Below, piece by piece: positions 8,427 to 18,578 of a DNA stretch of 44,797 bases. Source of the DNA: Bacteroidales bacterium (GTDB lineage: Bacteria > Bacteroidota > Bacteroidia > Bacteroidales > UBA4181). Below the pieces are notes generated by a model. That model searched no databases, was not told the DNA's origin, and saw nothing but the letters and a program-made list of their open reading frames with translations. The translations under genes were made by a program, and so were the position numbers. Each line of letters opens with the position of its first letter. The stretch's first letter is position 1. The stretch is from assembly GCA_031275285.1 (NCBI GenBank), contig JAISOY010000071.1, positions 1 through 44,797 of the forward strand, read 5' to 3'.

Positions 8427-9716
8427 CTATTGGATTTTATAAATGTCTCCTGTTAAATACCCTGCTTCATTCCAACCAGTCAGACCTACTTCGACACATT
8501 GGCCTATCCGGCTATGGTCATAAGGAGAGGCGACTTTTACATAGTTGTCGGTAAAACCGGTCATAGTTCCTGATTTTTCCTTCTGTTCAAAGATGACGTT
8601 GCGCTTTTGCCCGATATATTTCTTATAGAATTGTTCCCGTTTAACCTGTGATAAATCCATCAATATCCTGCTTCTTTGTTCAGCTTCGTGGCGGTTTACC
8701 TTATCGGGCATATCCGTTGCCTTTGTGTCCGGACGTTCGGAATAGACGAAAACATGCAGATAGGATAAATCCAGGTTTTCAATAAATGTCTTCGTTTCAT
8801 TGAAATCATCTTCCGATTCTCCCGGAAATCCGACAATCACATCGGCTCCAATAGCAGCGTCAGGCATGTGCCGGTGTATCAGGGATACTTTTTCTGCAAA
8901 TAACTCCCGGCGGTAACGTCGTGCCATTAACCCCAGGATCCGGTTACATCCGGATTGTAAAGGAATATGAAAATGAGGAGCTATTCTTTCCGACTGGGCG
9001 ATCAGGGTGATCATGTCCTCTGTGACCAGATTGGGTTCTATTGAACCGATCCTGATACGTTCGAGTCCATCTATCCGGTCCAATGCGGCCAATAACTGGT
9101 AGAAATTTTCTCCGGTTGTCTTTCCAAAATCACCGATATTGACCCCTGTGAGAACCAGTTCTTTAATGCCTTTTTCTGCTACAATCCTTGCCTGTTTTAC
9201 AATTTCTGTAACCGGTGCGTTCCGGCTGTTTCCACGTGCTTTGGGAATGGTACAATAAGTGCATTTGTAATCGCAGCCGTCCTGGACTTTTAAAAATGAA
9301 CGGGTCCTGTCAAACAACGAATAAGATGCAAAGAATTGTTCTTTAGCATTGCATCCGTACATATCTCCGGTATTTCCATTCTTTAACCGGTGAATATGTT
9401 CCATGATGTTGAATTTATCCTTGTTGCCCAAAACAAGGCTGACCCCGGGAATTTTTCCGATACTTTCGGCTTTCAGTTCCGCAAAACATCCGATGATTAT
9501 GACGATTGAGCCGGGAGATGTTTTCACGGCTTTGCTAATCGCCTGCCGGCATTTCTTATCAGCCTGGGCGGTTACGGTACATGAATTAATGACTACTACA
9601 TCAGCATGTTCCCCGAATTTGATTTTATCATACCCGTGATCCGCGAATAACCGGCTTATGGTTGATGTTTCCGCAAAATTTAATTTACATCCTAATGTAT
9701 AAAAAGAAACGGTCAT
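8427..9716 (-). CDS. mtaB: tRNA t6A37 methylthiotransferase MtaB
   Basis: MtaB adds a methylthio group to N6-threonylcarbamoyladenosine at position 37 of tRNAs reading ANN codons. The 429-aa protein has the N-terminal UPF0004 cysteines (YTLGCKLNFAETS, INSCTVTAQADKKC, IIGCFAEL), a radical SAM cluster motif CDYKCTYCTIP near residue 150 and a short C-terminal TRAM region. The opening TLGCKLN rather than TYGCQMN points to MtaB, not MiaB or RimO. The ATG shares one base with the mpl stop (TAATG), so the two are translationally coupled. Confidence 0.93.
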   Translation of the reverse strand: MTVSFYTLGCKLNFAETSTISRLFADHGYDKIKFGEHADVVVINSCTVTAQADKKCRQAISKAVKTSPGSIVIIIGCFAELKAESIGKIPGVSLVLGNKDKFNIMEHIHRLKNGNTGDMYGCNAKEQFFASYSLFDRTRSFLKVQDGCDYKCTYCTIPKARGNSRNAPVTEIVKQARIVAEKGIKELVLTGVNIGDFGKTTGENFYQLLAALDRIDGLERIRIGSIEPNLVTEDMITLIAQSERIAPHFHIPLQSGCNRILGLMARRYRRELFAEKVSLIHRHMPDAAIGADVIVGFPGESEDDFNETKTFIENLDLSYLHVFVYSERPDTKATDMPDKVNRHEAEQRSRILMDLSQVKREQFYKKYIGQKRNVIFEQKEKSGTMTGFTDNYVKVASPYDHSRIGQCVEVGLTGWNEAGYLTGDIYKIQ

Positions 9717-11083
9717 TAGAGATTGATTTGATGGCCGGAAAGTTTTAATTGACTGAAATCAACACCATTGAAGTTTCCAGATGTCATGATCAACAGATTC
9801 TTGTCAGACCAGTCCGTTTTTTTTATTTGTTGTAGCAACAGTTTGGAGTCGGTGAATACTTTGATGTTGGGAGTGCCAAAAGAATGGTATACGGCATCCT
9901 CTGTAAATAAGGATAGTTTTTTATGTTTTATGGTTTCAGGATTATAATAGATCCAGGCTTCGTCCGCTTCAATCATGGAGTTGCGGTATTCTTCCATAAA
10001 AGATTCGCTCAGACTACTGAAGGTATGTAGTTCCATACATGCGATCAACCGTCTTGACGGATATTGTTGTTTTACCGCTTTTACGGTTGCTTTCAGTTTG
10101 GATGGGGAATGGGCAAAATCGAAGAAAACATGGGTATGGTCATTCTGAGCCAGGGTTTGTAGCCTTTTGGCCGCACCTTTGAAAGTACGGATAAACCGGT
10201 AGAATTGTTCTCTTGTGACACCTAGTTCCAGACAGATCTGCAAGGCCCCGCTGATATTTTGCATATTGTGACCACCGAAAATCAATAGTTCGGTTAATCC
10301 GGAATTTGTTTCCAGATATGTTTTTCCATCCTTTATCCGGTAAGGATGGGTGTGATAGGGGATGGTACGTATAGAGCGCTTTCTCTCCTTTACGATTTTT
10401 TCGAGCATTTCATCTTCTTCACAATAAATTAAGGTCCCGTCCTTTTTGATTAATTCGATGAATTTACTGAACTGTTCCACATAATTATCAAAGGTCGGAA
10501 AAACATTGATATGATCCCATTCTATGCCGGTAATGAGCGCAATATTCGGTTGGTAAAGGTGAAACTTCGGCCGGGGATCAACCGGTGAAGATAAATATTC
10601 ATCTCCCTCGAAAACAGCAATTTTTGCATTTTCACTCAACCGTACCATGGTATCAAAACCATCCAGTTGTGCACCTACCATGTAATCAAAATCAATTTCG
10701 CAAGCTCGTAAGACATGCATTACCATTGCTGTAATGGTTGTTTTGCCGTGGCTTCCTCCGATGACTACGCGGCATTTGTCCTTAGATTGCTCATATAGGT
10801 ATTCGGGATAAGAGAAGATCTTGAGACCCAATTCCTGTGCTTTTTTTAGTTCGGGATTATCTGCTCTTGCATGCATACCCAAAATTACAATATCCAGACC
10901 TTCATGAATATTAGCCGGGTACCATCCGTTCTTATCCGGGAGTAGCCCATGGTTTTTCAGGCGTGTCCGGGAAGGTTCAAATATTTCGTCATCCGATCCG
11001 GTTACTTCATAACCTTTTTCTTTCAGGGCAATTGCCAGATTGTGCATTGCACTGCCGCCAATAGCGATCAAATGTATTTTCAT
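9716..11083 (-). CDS. mpl: UDP-N-acetylmuramate--tripeptide ligase (Mpl-type Mur ligase)
   Basis: Mpl reattaches recycled L-Ala-gamma-D-Glu-meso-DAP tripeptide to UDP-MurNAc, salvaging peptidoglycan. The product (455 aa from ATG 11083) starts MKIHLIAIGGSAMHNLA, as Mpl and MurC do, then has SGSDDEIFEPS-like spacing, the Mur ligase P-loop GGSHGKTTITAMV, EGDEYLSSPVDPRPKF and the C-terminal FDFAHSPSKLKATV. The EGDEY and DPRPKF features favour Mpl over MurC. The frame extends 29 codons upstream, but that stretch covers the promoter and has no family match. It is first in a four-gene operon with mtaB, a flippase and a glycosyltransferase. Confidence 0.9.
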   Translation of the reverse strand: MKIHLIAIGGSAMHNLAIALKEKGYEVTGSDDEIFEPSRTRLKNHGLLPDKNGWYPANIHEGLDIVILGMHARADNPELKKAQELGLKIFSYPEYLYEQSKDKCRVVIGGSHGKTTITAMVMHVLRACEIDFDYMVGAQLDGFDTMVRLSENAKIAVFEGDEYLSSPVDPRPKFHLYQPNIALITGIEWDHINVFPTFDNYVEQFSKFIELIKKDGTLIYCEEDEMLEKIVKERKRSIRTIPYHTHPYRIKDGKTYLETNSGLTELLIFGGHNMQNISGALQICLELGVTREQFYRFIRTFKGAAKRLQTLAQNDHTHVFFDFAHSPSKLKATVKAVKQQYPSRRLIACMELHTFSSLSESFMEEYRNSMIEADEAWIYYNPETIKHKKLSLFTEDAVYHSFGTPNIKVFTDSKLLLQQIKKTDWSDKNLLIMTSGNFNGVDFSQLKLSGHQINL

Positions 11084-11100
11084 CATCGATATTTTGATAC

Positions 11101-11108
11101 CAAAAGTA
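11101..11108 (-). promoter_or_regulatory. -7 element TACTTTTG of the mpl operon
   Basis: TACTTTTG fits TAnnTTTG, 17 bp before the chosen mpl ATG. Its -33 region would fall inside the repeat copy at 11117-11208. Confidence 0.55.
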
Positions 11109-11116
11109 ATAAAATT

Positions 11117-11208
11117 AAGTAATACCCAACAATTAATGTTATATTTAATAAGCGTAATCCATTTGATCAATGTGACTTAAGAAAACAATAAATAGCACTG
11201 AGTGCTTA
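11117..11208 (-). repeat. interspersed 92-bp structured repeat, copy 2
   Basis: This is a good reference copy. On the minus strand it starts TAAGCACTCAGTGCTATTTA, has dyads AGCACT/AGTGCT, CATT-GATCA-AATG and AACA-TTAAT-TGTT, and ends TATTACTT. Its first three bases are the stop codon of the TolB-like gene (11206-11208). Its far end touches the mpl promoter. Confidence 0.85.
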
Positions 11209-12126
11209 ATCTGTTTCGTAACTGATCCGATAACTGACAAATGCTATTTTTCTGCTGTCTGGTGACCATGAGTTGACATTTATGGTTCCCTGTCCCCCGA
11301 AAAGTTTGGCTAAAGTCCGGGGTGTTCCTCCGGTTGCCGGAATGATGCGTAACTCTACGTTCTTATTGGCAAGGTGTTGGGATGGTTCCAGGTCTCCTTT
11401 GTAATAAGTGATAAAAACCACCTGTTTTCCATCAGGTGAAATATGTGGGAACCATGAATTTCGTTCCTGATCGGATGTCATCTGCGTCTGTTCCGATCCA
11501 TCTGTTTTCATGCGCCAGATTTGCATTAATCCGCTTCTTACTGAGTTGAACCAAATATATTTCCCACATGGAGAAAATTCCGGCCCATCGTCTAATCCTT
11601 CAGCGGTGGTGAGACGTATTTCCTCGCCTCCGGTTGCCGGAATGAGATACACATCAAAATTCCCGTTTCGCTCTGCACAATATGACAACAGTTTTTGATC
11701 CGGACTCCATCCGTGGAGATAACTGGGTGCCATAGGTGTGACCAATTGTGGGATGCCGCCGTTTTTTGGCAAGATATAAATACGTGATTTACCGTCCTCC
11801 TTTGTCCCATGGCTTATGGCGATCTTTTTACCATCAGATGAGATCACATGATCATTATTACAGTTTCCCGCAAAATCGGTATTGATCAATTCTGGTTTAT
11901 CCGAAGGATTTGCCTCAGGAGAAAGTTGATATAATTTTCCTCCGCTGTTGTATATAAGCCATTTTCCATCAGGAGTCCAGTTTGGGGCTTCTATCAGGTA
12001 GGGAAACTCTTTTACCACTTTTCGTTTCCCGCTTTGTACATCTAAAATTTCAAGTATACTTGTTGTTTTTGGTTGTGCCCCGCAAACAAGAGGAATAATA
12101 TACACAAAGAGAAAAAAGATTTTCAT
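11206..12126 (-). CDS. exported TolB-like (PD40) beta-propeller protein
   Basis: The 306-aa protein starts with a signal peptide ([18 protein letters not shown]) and then carries repeated WD40-like PD40 blades: [64 protein letters not shown] and [13 protein letters not shown]. That makes about six blades, the whole protein, without the N-terminal domain of true TolB. Longer frames start inside the histidine kinase gene; the signal peptide fixes the start at 12126, 13 bp past the kinase stop. The stop codon lies within the interspersed repeat. Location is likely periplasmic or surface; no ligand is evident. Confidence 0.88.
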   Translation of the reverse strand: MKIFFLFVYIIPLVCGAQPKTTSILEILDVQSGKRKVVKEFPYLIEAPNWTPDGKWLIYNSGGKLYQLSPEANPSDKPELINTDFAGNCNNDHVISSDGKKIAISHGTKEDGKSRIYILPKNGGIPQLVTPMAPSYLHGWSPDQKLLSYCAERNGNFDVYLIPATGGEEIRLTTAEGLDDGPEFSPCGKYIWFNSVRSGLMQIWRMKTDGSEQTQMTSDQERNSWFPHISPDGKQVVFITYYKGDLEPSQHLANKNVELRIIPATGGTPRTLAKLFGGQGTINVNSWSPDSRKIAFVSYRISYETD

Positions 12127-12139
12127 AATTATCCGTATT

Positions 12140-14698
12140 TTACTGATTATTGGGAAGGGGCAATGTGAAATGGAAGGAAGATCCGATCTCCAATTCCGAT
12201 TCGACCCAGACCGTACCACCCATCTGGATCAGGAGTTTTTTCACAATAGCCAGCCCTAATCCTGTTCCATCGGAGTAGTGGTCGATTTTCCTGAAGCTTT
12301 GGAAGATGATATCGATATTTTCAGGAGCAATACCTATACCGGTATCCATTACATAAAAATGTATAAACCCGGGTGTATCGAGCGAAAATCCACATCTGAC
12401 ATATCCTTTTTTAGTGAATTTTAACGCATTTTCCACCAGGTTCAAAAAAATCTGTTTTAAGCGGAAGATATCGGTATAAATGATGAGTGGAGAATTTTCC
12501 GAATCCTCATCGATCCATAATTCGATGTGCGGATATTTACTTTGTACAATAGGGCCAAAATACTCTTTTACACCTTTAAAGATATCACTGATCGGACATC
12601 TTTCTATTCGTAAGGTCAATTGTTCAACCTCAATCTGGGAGAGGTCAAGGATATCGTCAATCAGCCGTAATAAGTTCTGGCAGTTTTCCTGGATCAATTC
12701 CAAATAAGCTTTCTGTTTTCTTTCGGCAAGATGATCTTCTTTCAACAAAACTGAAGAAAAACCGATGATCGCATTCATAGGAGTGCGTATCTCATGAGAC
12801 ATATTGGCCAGGAAAGCTGATTTTAACCGGTCAGACTCTTCTGCTTTTTCTTTGGCAGACATTAATTCCTGTTCAAACTGCTTTTGTCCTGTCTCATCGA
12901 CCAGGTATCCGTCAAGGTAAGTTAATTCGTCGCTTCCATCAATGGCCACTGCCCGTAGATGGAACCATCGCATTTCGATGTTGTTTTTATAATAACGGTA
13001 AGTGATGTCCAAAACGGTTTTATTCCGGACAGCAGAAGAAAGTTGTTCCAATAGTATCTTACTATCATCAGGATGTATCCTGTTCTGGAAAAAAGAAATA
13101 GCGTCTCTTGAATTTTCAACAGGTTGTCCCGTAAGTTCTTCCCACCCGGAACTGATATATAAGGTTTTTCCATCACGTTCATTTTCAAAAACAAACCTGA
13201 AAATAGCACCATTGGGCAGATTACTGCTTAAATTGAAGATTTGTTGTTCGCTTAAAACCAGTTCGCGGTTTTTATCTTCTACGATGTCTTCCAGATTAGC
13301 TTTGTATTTTTTCAGTTCGGCATTAATGGTTTGTATCCTGCGTTGTCGCTTGGCTAAGGTCCTGATAAATACACTTAATACCAGGATAATAAGCAGGCAC
13401 AGGCATAGAATAATGATCCATAAATTCCGTTTTTGTTTTTCTATTTTTATTTCTTTTTCTATCTGTTCCCGTATACTATGTTCGGCAAACTGATATGCTT
13501 TCTGCATGATCTTTACCGAAGATTCAATAGAGTCCTTTAAGTAGACAGATTGTGATATATATTTATACGCAGAGTCATATTCGGATAAAGCAGCGTAATC
13601 CAGACCGATAAGCTTGGATACATTCTCTTCTGTTTTGGTAAAGTTATTCTGCTTCGCTATATCCATTGATTTATACAGATATTCCAATGAGGCCTGGTAT
13701 TTTTTCTGGTGGTAGCGGATAAAGCCTGCTTCATAGTAGTATGCAGCCAGCTCTTTTTTTGATTCTGAAAGCAATCCTAATTTTATGGCTTTGTCTATTT
13801 GTATCCATGCCGAATCATAATCTTTTTTGTATTTGTAATAATTTGTCAGACCATAATAGACATTTGAAATTCCATGGTGATTGATCTCCTTAAATGATAT
13901 TAGAGCATTATTAAAACAAATTCGGGCACTATCCCAGGACTCCAATTTAAGATACATGTTTCCCATGTTGATGTAATTATACCCTAATCGTTCTTTATTA
14001 TTGTTTTTGAGATATATCTGCTGTGCGTGATATAAAAAATCAATGGCAGGACGATATTGTTCCATGGTCCGGTTCAATTCACCCATCAGGTCATAACTGG
14101 GAGCAATGTAAGTCTGGTTATTGGTGGATCTTGCCAGATCTAAGGATCTTTGTGCGTAATCCATTGAAGTCAGGTAGTTCCCCCGATATAGGTTTATGGT
14201 TCCCCTATTGTAATATTGTTTATTCAGGATATCGTTTATTTCATATTTTTCAGCAATCTGGATACATTTTTCTGAATAGTAATCAGACTGCTCCTGATTT
14301 CCGATATAAAAGAGTGCAGAAGAAAGTGTATTATAGAGTGACGCCAAATGTTTATAATCTTTTTCTGCGGAGTAATAAGAGGAACAAAGTAGGGCATATT
14401 CTATTGATTTTTGAAAGTTCTGGGCATCAAAGTGGGCGCCCACTAAAACATATTGGGCATCGGCGATCACTTTTTTATCCTGTGTCCTTTCTCCATACTC
14501 CAGCGCTTCTTCAGCATATTTCAATGCATATAGCGGATCTACAGCAGAAATTTTCTCTGCGAGTTTGATCAACACTGCCGCTTTTTCTTTACCATCACTT
14601 AGCTTTGAAAGCTGGGCCTGCAATTTTTCAACAGTATTGCTTTTTAAAGGCAATATCATTAAACACAAGAGCCAACAGACGAAACCCAGTTTATACAT
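12140..14698 (-). CDS. membrane histidine kinase with TPR sensor and PAS domain
   Basis: The 852-aa protein has a signal peptide, then about 370 residues of tetratricopeptide-like helices in the periplasm (repeating YxxxG, AL-Y and AxxYxx patterns). A coiled stretch, one membrane segment near 430-450 and a second coiled coil follow. A PAS domain lies at about 490-610 ([20 protein letters not shown]). The kinase core has an H box [19 protein letters not shown] with H635, an N box [12 protein letters not shown], and G boxes [12 protein letters not shown] and [10 protein letters not shown]. There is no receiver or DNA-binding domain and no response regulator gene nearby, so it is an orphan kinase whose partner lies elsewhere. 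It starts 3 bp after the gldA stop. Confidence 0.92.
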   Translation of the reverse strand: MYKLGFVCWLLCLMILPLKSNTVEKLQAQLSKLSDGKEKAAVLIKLAEKISAVDPLYALKYAEEALEYGERTQDKKVIADAQYVLVGAHFDAQNFQKSIEYALLCSSYYSAEKDYKHLASLYNTLSSALFYIGNQEQSDYYSEKCIQIAEKYEINDILNKQYYNRGTINLYRGNYLTSMDYAQRSLDLARSTNNQTYIAPSYDLMGELNRTMEQYRPAIDFLYHAQQIYLKNNNKERLGYNYINMGNMYLKLESWDSARICFNNALISFKEINHHGISNVYYGLTNYYKYKKDYDSAWIQIDKAIKLGLLSESKKELAAYYYEAGFIRYHQKKYQASLEYLYKSMDIAKQNNFTKTEENVSKLIGLDYAALSEYDSAYKYISQSVYLKDSIESSVKIMQKAYQFAEHSIREQIEKEIKIEKQKRNLWIIILCLCLLIILVLSVFIRTLAKRQRRIQTINAELKKYKANLEDIVEDKNRELVLSEQQIFNLSSNLPNGAIFRFVFENERDGKTLYISSGWEELTGQPVENSRDAISFFQNRIHPDDSKILLEQLSSAVRNKTVLDITYRYYKNNIEMRWFHLRAVAIDGSDELTYLDGYLVDETGQKQFEQELMSAKEKAEESDRLKSAFLANMSHEIRTPMNAIIGFSSVLLKEDHLAERKQKAYLELIQENCQNLLRLIDDILDLSQIEVEQLTLRIERCPISDIFKGVKEYFGPIVQSKYPHIELWIDEDSENSPLIIYTDIFRLKQIFLNLVENALKFTKKGYVRCGFSLDTPGFIHFYVMDTGIGIAPENIDIIFQSFRKIDHYSDGTGLGLAIVKKLLIQMGGTVWVESELEIGSSFHFTLPLPNNQ

Positions 14699-14701
14699 AT
14701 C

Positions 14702-15625
14702 TCAATTTTTTTTTCCTGCTGTCAATTCATGAAAAACATCTTCCAGCGTTTTTTCATGTTGCTGCATTTCCAATACAGCCATTTTTCTTTCTACTGCCAG
14801 TTGAAATAAAGAAGTACGTATATCGATATCTTTTTGACCATAAATCAACCACTTGTTTCCTTCCAGCTTTATCGCCTTTTTTACTCCGTGAACCTCCAAT
14901 AAATCTGTTTCAGTGACCGGTGTACTGAACTCTACCGTCACTGTCTGTCCGTCATAAGAATTTTCTTTCTGTACGTCTTTTACAGCAGCATTAGCAACAA
15001 GTTTACCTTTATTGATGATAATAGTACGTTGACAGATAGCTTCCACTTCCTGCATGATGTGGGTGGACAACAGCACTGTTTTAGATTTTCCAACTTCGGA
15101 AATTAAGGTCCTTATTTCAATGATTTGATTTGGGTCAAGCCCTGTTGTCGGTTCATCTAAAATTAATACTTCCGGATCATGGATCAATGCTTGTGCCAAA
15201 CCGACGCGTTGCCTGTACCCTTTTGATAAAAAACCGATTTTCTTATGTTGTTCCGATACTAATCCCGTAGCCTCAATCATTTCTGTGACCCGCCCTTTTA
15301 TTTTTGAACCTAATTGGTACAATCCGGCGACAAATGTCAGATATTCCCTAACATACATATCCAGGTATAACGGATTGTGTTCCGGGAGATACCCGATACT
15401 CCTGCGGACCTCTTTGGATTGCTTTTGAACATCGAATCCGTTCACTGTTACTGATCCTGATGTTGCAGAAATATAGCCACATATAATTTTCATGACTGTA
15501 GATTTCCCCGCACCGTTCGGACCTATGAATCCAACAATTTCTCCACTATTTATGTCGAATGAAACCGCATCAACCGCGGGTTGATCCCCGTACATTTTTA
15601 CAAGATCCTGTATAACAATCGACAT
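14702..15625 (-). CDS. gldA: GldA-type ABC transporter ATP-binding protein
   Basis: The 307-aa ATPase has Walker A GPNGAGKST, a Q-loop region GYLPEHNPLYLDM, signature LSKGYRQRVGLAQAL, Walker B VLILDEPTTGLDP and the H-switch STHIMQEVE, followed by an 80-residue C-terminal domain. Length and sequence resemble GldA, which in gliding Bacteroidota works with GldF and GldG. Those partners are not beside it here, so transport and motility roles are inferred from resemblance only. The frame extends 27 codons upstream through the promoter; ATG 15625 gives the conserved MSIVIQDLVKMYG start. Confidence 0.85.
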   Translation of the reverse strand: MSIVIQDLVKMYGDQPAVDAVSFDINSGEIVGFIGPNGAGKSTVMKIICGYISATSGSVTVNGFDVQKQSKEVRRSIGYLPEHNPLYLDMYVREYLTFVAGLYQLGSKIKGRVTEMIEATGLVSEQHKKIGFLSKGYRQRVGLAQALIHDPEVLILDEPTTGLDPNQIIEIRTLISEVGKSKTVLLSTHIMQEVEAICQRTIIINKGKLVANAAVKDVQKENSYDGQTVTVEFSTPVTETDLLEVHGVKKAIKLEGNKWLIYGQKDIDIRTSLFQLAVERKMAVLEMQQHEKTLEDVFHELTAGKKN

Positions 15626-15638
15626 ATCTTTTTTATAA

Positions 15639-15646
15639 CAAAAATA
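15639..15646 (-). promoter_or_regulatory. -7 element TATTTTTG of the gldA operon
   Basis: TATTTTTG fits TAnnTTTG, 13 bp before the ATG. A TTG on the minus strand at 15666-15668 gives a 19-bp spacer, as expected for a -33/-7 promoter. Confidence 0.55.
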
Positions 15647-15790
15647 AACAAAACGTTGATTACGACAAAATAAAGAGTGGATAAAAAATAATCGGCAATA
15701 ACACATGATAATATTATTGCCGACTACCTTTTACACAATACAGATACCCTACCTGTAAACGTAAATCACTAGAAAAAGAATTATTTTATA

Positions 15791-16000
15791 TTATTCTTCA
15801 GTCTTTGATTCGATTTCTTTCTGAGGATTAGCACTACCGCTCTCATCTTTGGTTGCTTTCTTGAATTCTTTCATTCCTTGCCCAAGACCTTTCATTAATT
15901 CGGGAATTTTTCTTCCTCCGAATAAAAGCAATAAAGCAACAACTATAATAACGGCCTGCCACGGTCCGATCATCCCCAATAAAACATAAAGGTTCATCAT
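15791..16000 (-). CDS. tatA: Sec-independent translocase subunit TatA/TatE
   Basis: The 69-aa protein has a short N-terminal membrane helix (GPWQAVIIVVALLLLFGG), the GRKIPELMKGLGQGMKEFK amphipathic helix with the conserved Phe-Gly hinge, and an acidic tail. This is the TatA/E pattern; a polar residue precedes the helix less strictly than in TatB. TatA oligomers form the pore for folded twin-arginine substrates. No tatC is adjacent. Its own promoter lies at 16027. Confidence 0.93.
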   Translation of the reverse strand: MMNLYVLLGMIGPWQAVIIVVALLLLFGGRKIPELMKGLGQGMKEFKKATKDESGSANPQKEIESKTEE

Positions 16001-16026
16001 GATGCTATTTATTATAAATTACGCAA

Positions 16027-16034
16027 CAAATATA
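16027..16034 (-). promoter_or_regulatory. -7 element TATATTTG of tatA
   Basis: TATATTTG on the minus strand lies 26 bp upstream of the tatA ATG. Confidence 0.55.
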
Positions 16035-16092
16035 CACATTAATATTGGATTATTTTATATTAAATAATAATAATCTTGATCGTTATCCGGAT

Positions 16093-17412
16093 TTATTTAA
16101 TAAAGAACCGGATAATATCATTTCCGTTGGCTACCAATAATAATCCTAAGAGGATCAGCATTCCTGTAATCTGGGCATACTCTAAAAACTTATCGCTGGG
16201 TTTGCGTCCTGTGATCATTTCATAAAGAAGGAACAGGACGTGTCCTCCGTCAAGTGCCGGAATGGGCAAAATATTCATGAAAGCGAGAATAATGGAAAGG
16301 AAGGCGGTTAATTCCCAGAATGATTGCCAGTCCCAGGTTGCAGGGAAAATATTTCCGATGGCCATAAATCCGCCTAATTGCTTTACTCCTTCTTTGCTGA
16401 AAAGAAGTCCTAAGCTTTTTACGTATTTTATCAATCGGTCAATGCCAAAACTGATCCCTTCCGGAAAAGATTCCCAAAAACTATATTTAATATGTTTTGC
16501 GTTCAGGATAGTTTCTGGTTTTTGCGCATATACCCCAATGGTGCCTTCTGCGGTTACTTCCATATTTACAGTTTGTTCCGATCCATTCCGTTCAACAGTT
16601 AAATGGATGGGTTTTCCGGGATTGTTTTTCACTTCCTTTACGAAGAGGTCTGCCGTGATTGTCGGCACCTGATTTACGGCGACAATACGATCTCCGGATT
16701 GCAGTCCGGCTTTCTCGGCAGGTGATCCGGATACTGTCTTGTCAACCACCCATGGGTAATTCAGGAAAGCAAATCCCTGCTCTTCCGCAGCAAGATACTG
16801 ATTGGAAAAGTCGGATGGCAGAACGACATTGACCATTTGTCCGTCCCGTTCGACCGTCACATTTTTGGCTTTTCCGATAATAATTTCATTGAATGCATCC
16901 GGTATCAGTTCGTAGGTATTGCCATCAACAGAAATGATCTTATCTCCGTTTTGGAATCCGTTCTTTAATGCGGTTTCACAGAATTGATAACCATAAGTTG
17001 CATGTTGCATGGGAATATATTTTTTGCCCCAGACAAACATGATCATGGAATAAATAAATAGTGCCAGCACAAAATTTACCACTACTCCTGCAACCATGAT
17101 CGTTAATCGTTGCCATGCCGGTTTTGACCGGAATTCCCAGGGCTGAGGAGGTTGTGCCATCTGTTCTTTATCCATAGATTCGTCGATCATACCGGATATT
17201 TTCACATATCCGCCTAACGGTAACCAACCGATGCCATATTCGGTTTCTCCCTTTTTAAATTTGAAAAGAGAAAACCAGGGGTCAAAAAACAAGTAAAATT
17301 TTTCAACGCGAACCTTAAATAACTTAGCGAAAAGAAAATGCCCCATCTCGTGTGCAACAATCAGGATGGAAAGGCTAAGCAAGAATTGCGCAGCTTTAAT
17401 AAGGATATCCAT
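16093..17412 (-). CDS. rseP: site-2 zinc metalloprotease RseP
   Basis: RseP cuts transmembrane segments of anti-sigma factors and remnant signal peptides. The 439-aa protein has HEMGHFLFAKLF at about 21-32 (zinc ligands and catalytic Glu), the GYVKISGM segment, two PDZ domains (the second with SGSPAEKAGLQSGDRIVAV), and the third zinc ligand region NILPIPALDGGH near the C-terminus. Four membrane segments fit the family. It is the last gene of an M23-dxr-rseP operon, 6 bp after dxr. Confidence 0.95.
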   Translation of the reverse strand: MDILIKAAQFLLSLSILIVAHEMGHFLFAKLFKVRVEKFYLFFDPWFSLFKFKKGETEYGIGWLPLGGYVKISGMIDESMDKEQMAQPPQPWEFRSKPAWQRLTIMVAGVVVNFVLALFIYSMIMFVWGKKYIPMQHATYGYQFCETALKNGFQNGDKIISVDGNTYELIPDAFNEIIIGKAKNVTVERDGQMVNVVLPSDFSNQYLAAEEQGFAFLNYPWVVDKTVSGSPAEKAGLQSGDRIVAVNQVPTITADLFVKEVKNNPGKPIHLTVERNGSEQTVNMEVTAEGTIGVYAQKPETILNAKHIKYSFWESFPEGISFGIDRLIKYVKSLGLLFSKEGVKQLGGFMAIGNIFPATWDWQSFWELTAFLSIILAFMNILPIPALDGGHVLFLLYEMITGRKPSDKFLEYAQITGMLILLGLLLVANGNDIIRFFIK

Positions 17413-17418
17413 TAATAT

Positions 17419-18573
17419 TTATTTTGGTAAGAGGTGTTCTAATACTTTGATCGTTTCATGATGTGTTTCCTGTAGATCTTTTAATGTCGGTTGTTTGATG
17501 TAGGTAATTTGCGACATGGCTTCTTCTACCCGTCTTGAAATATCTGTAAAACCGATTTTCCCTTTTAAGAATGCATCTACAGACATTTCATTGGCGGCAT
17601 TCATTACACAGGGAACATTGCCTCCGGATTTTAAGGCTTGAAATGCAAGATCCAGTAAAGGGAAGCGGTTAAGATCCGGTTGTTCAAAAGTTAATGAAGG
17701 GTATTGTGAAAAGTCGAGGCGTGGAAAAGCCGATTCCAGCCGCTGTGGGTAGGAGAGGGCATATTGGATGGGAACCTTCATATCCGGGATGCCCATTTGT
17801 GCCTTTACGGACCCATCAACAAGCTGAACCATTGAGTGGATGATGGATTGCGGATGTATCAGCACCTCGATCTTTGCAGCCGGAATGCCAAATAACCAGT
17901 AGGCTTCAATAACCTCCATCCCTTTGTTCATCATTGTAGCAGAATTGATAGTGATGATATCTCCCATGCTCCAGGACGGATGTTGTAAGGCGTCATCTTT
18001 AGTTACGGAAGCCAGGTCTTCAATTTTTTTTGTCCTGAAAGGACCGCCAGAGGCAGTAAGTATTAACTTATCAATGGCGTTGTATGGTTCACCTTGCAAA
18101 CATTGAAATATAGCAGAATGCTCCGAATCAACCGGCAATAGTGGAGCCCGGTGTTTTTTTGCAAGAGTGGTGACCAATTCACCTGCAACCACCAATGTTT
18201 CCTTATTGGCCAATGCGATCGATTTGCCGGCTTCAATGGCTTTGATCGTGGGTAATAATCCACTGAATCCGACCATTGCAGTTACTACCATATCAACAGA
18301 GGGTAATGCTACAGACTGGCATATGGCGTCATATCCGGCAAATACTTTGATCGGATGTGATGAGAGTGCTTCTTTCAGGTATGGATAATGTTGTTCATTC
18401 CCGATAATTACCGCATTAGGTTGAAATAAAACTGCTTGCCGGATTAATGTATCCACCTGGTTGTGCGCAGTGAGTATTTCTACCTCAAATGCCTCCGGAT
18501 GTGCTGCTATGACATCCAGCGTTTGAGTTCCGATAGAACCGGTTGAACCAAGAATGGCAATCCTTTTTTTCAT
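17419..18573 (-). CDS. dxr: 1-deoxy-D-xylulose 5-phosphate reductoisomerase
   Basis: Dxr converts DXP to 2-C-methyl-D-erythritol 4-phosphate with NADPH, the committed step of the MEP isoprenoid pathway. The 384-aa product shows the Rossmann motif ILGSTGSIGTQTLDVI, ALANKETLVVAGELV, PVDSEHSAIFQCL with the metal-binding D and E, SGGPFR and HPSWSMG. Length is normal. It sits between the M23 peptidase (5 bp) and rseP (6 bp); pairing of dxr with rseP is common among bacteria. Confidence 0.97.
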   Translation of the reverse strand: MKKRIAILGSTGSIGTQTLDVIAAHPEAFEVEILTAHNQVDTLIRQAVLFQPNAVIIGNEQHYPYLKEALSSHPIKVFAGYDAICQSVALPSVDMVVTAMVGFSGLLPTIKAIEAGKSIALANKETLVVAGELVTTLAKKHRAPLLPVDSEHSAIFQCLQGEPYNAIDKLILTASGGPFRTKKIEDLASVTKDDALQHPSWSMGDIITINSATMMNKGMEVIEAYWLFGIPAAKIEVLIHPQSIIHSMVQLVDGSVKAQMGIPDMKVPIQYALSYPQRLESAFPRLDFSQYPSLTFEQPDLNRFPLLDLAFQALKSGGNVPCVMNAANEMSVDAFLKGKIGFTDISRRVEEAMSQITYIKQPTLKDLQETHHETIKVLEHLLPK

Positions 18574-18578
18574 AGGTG

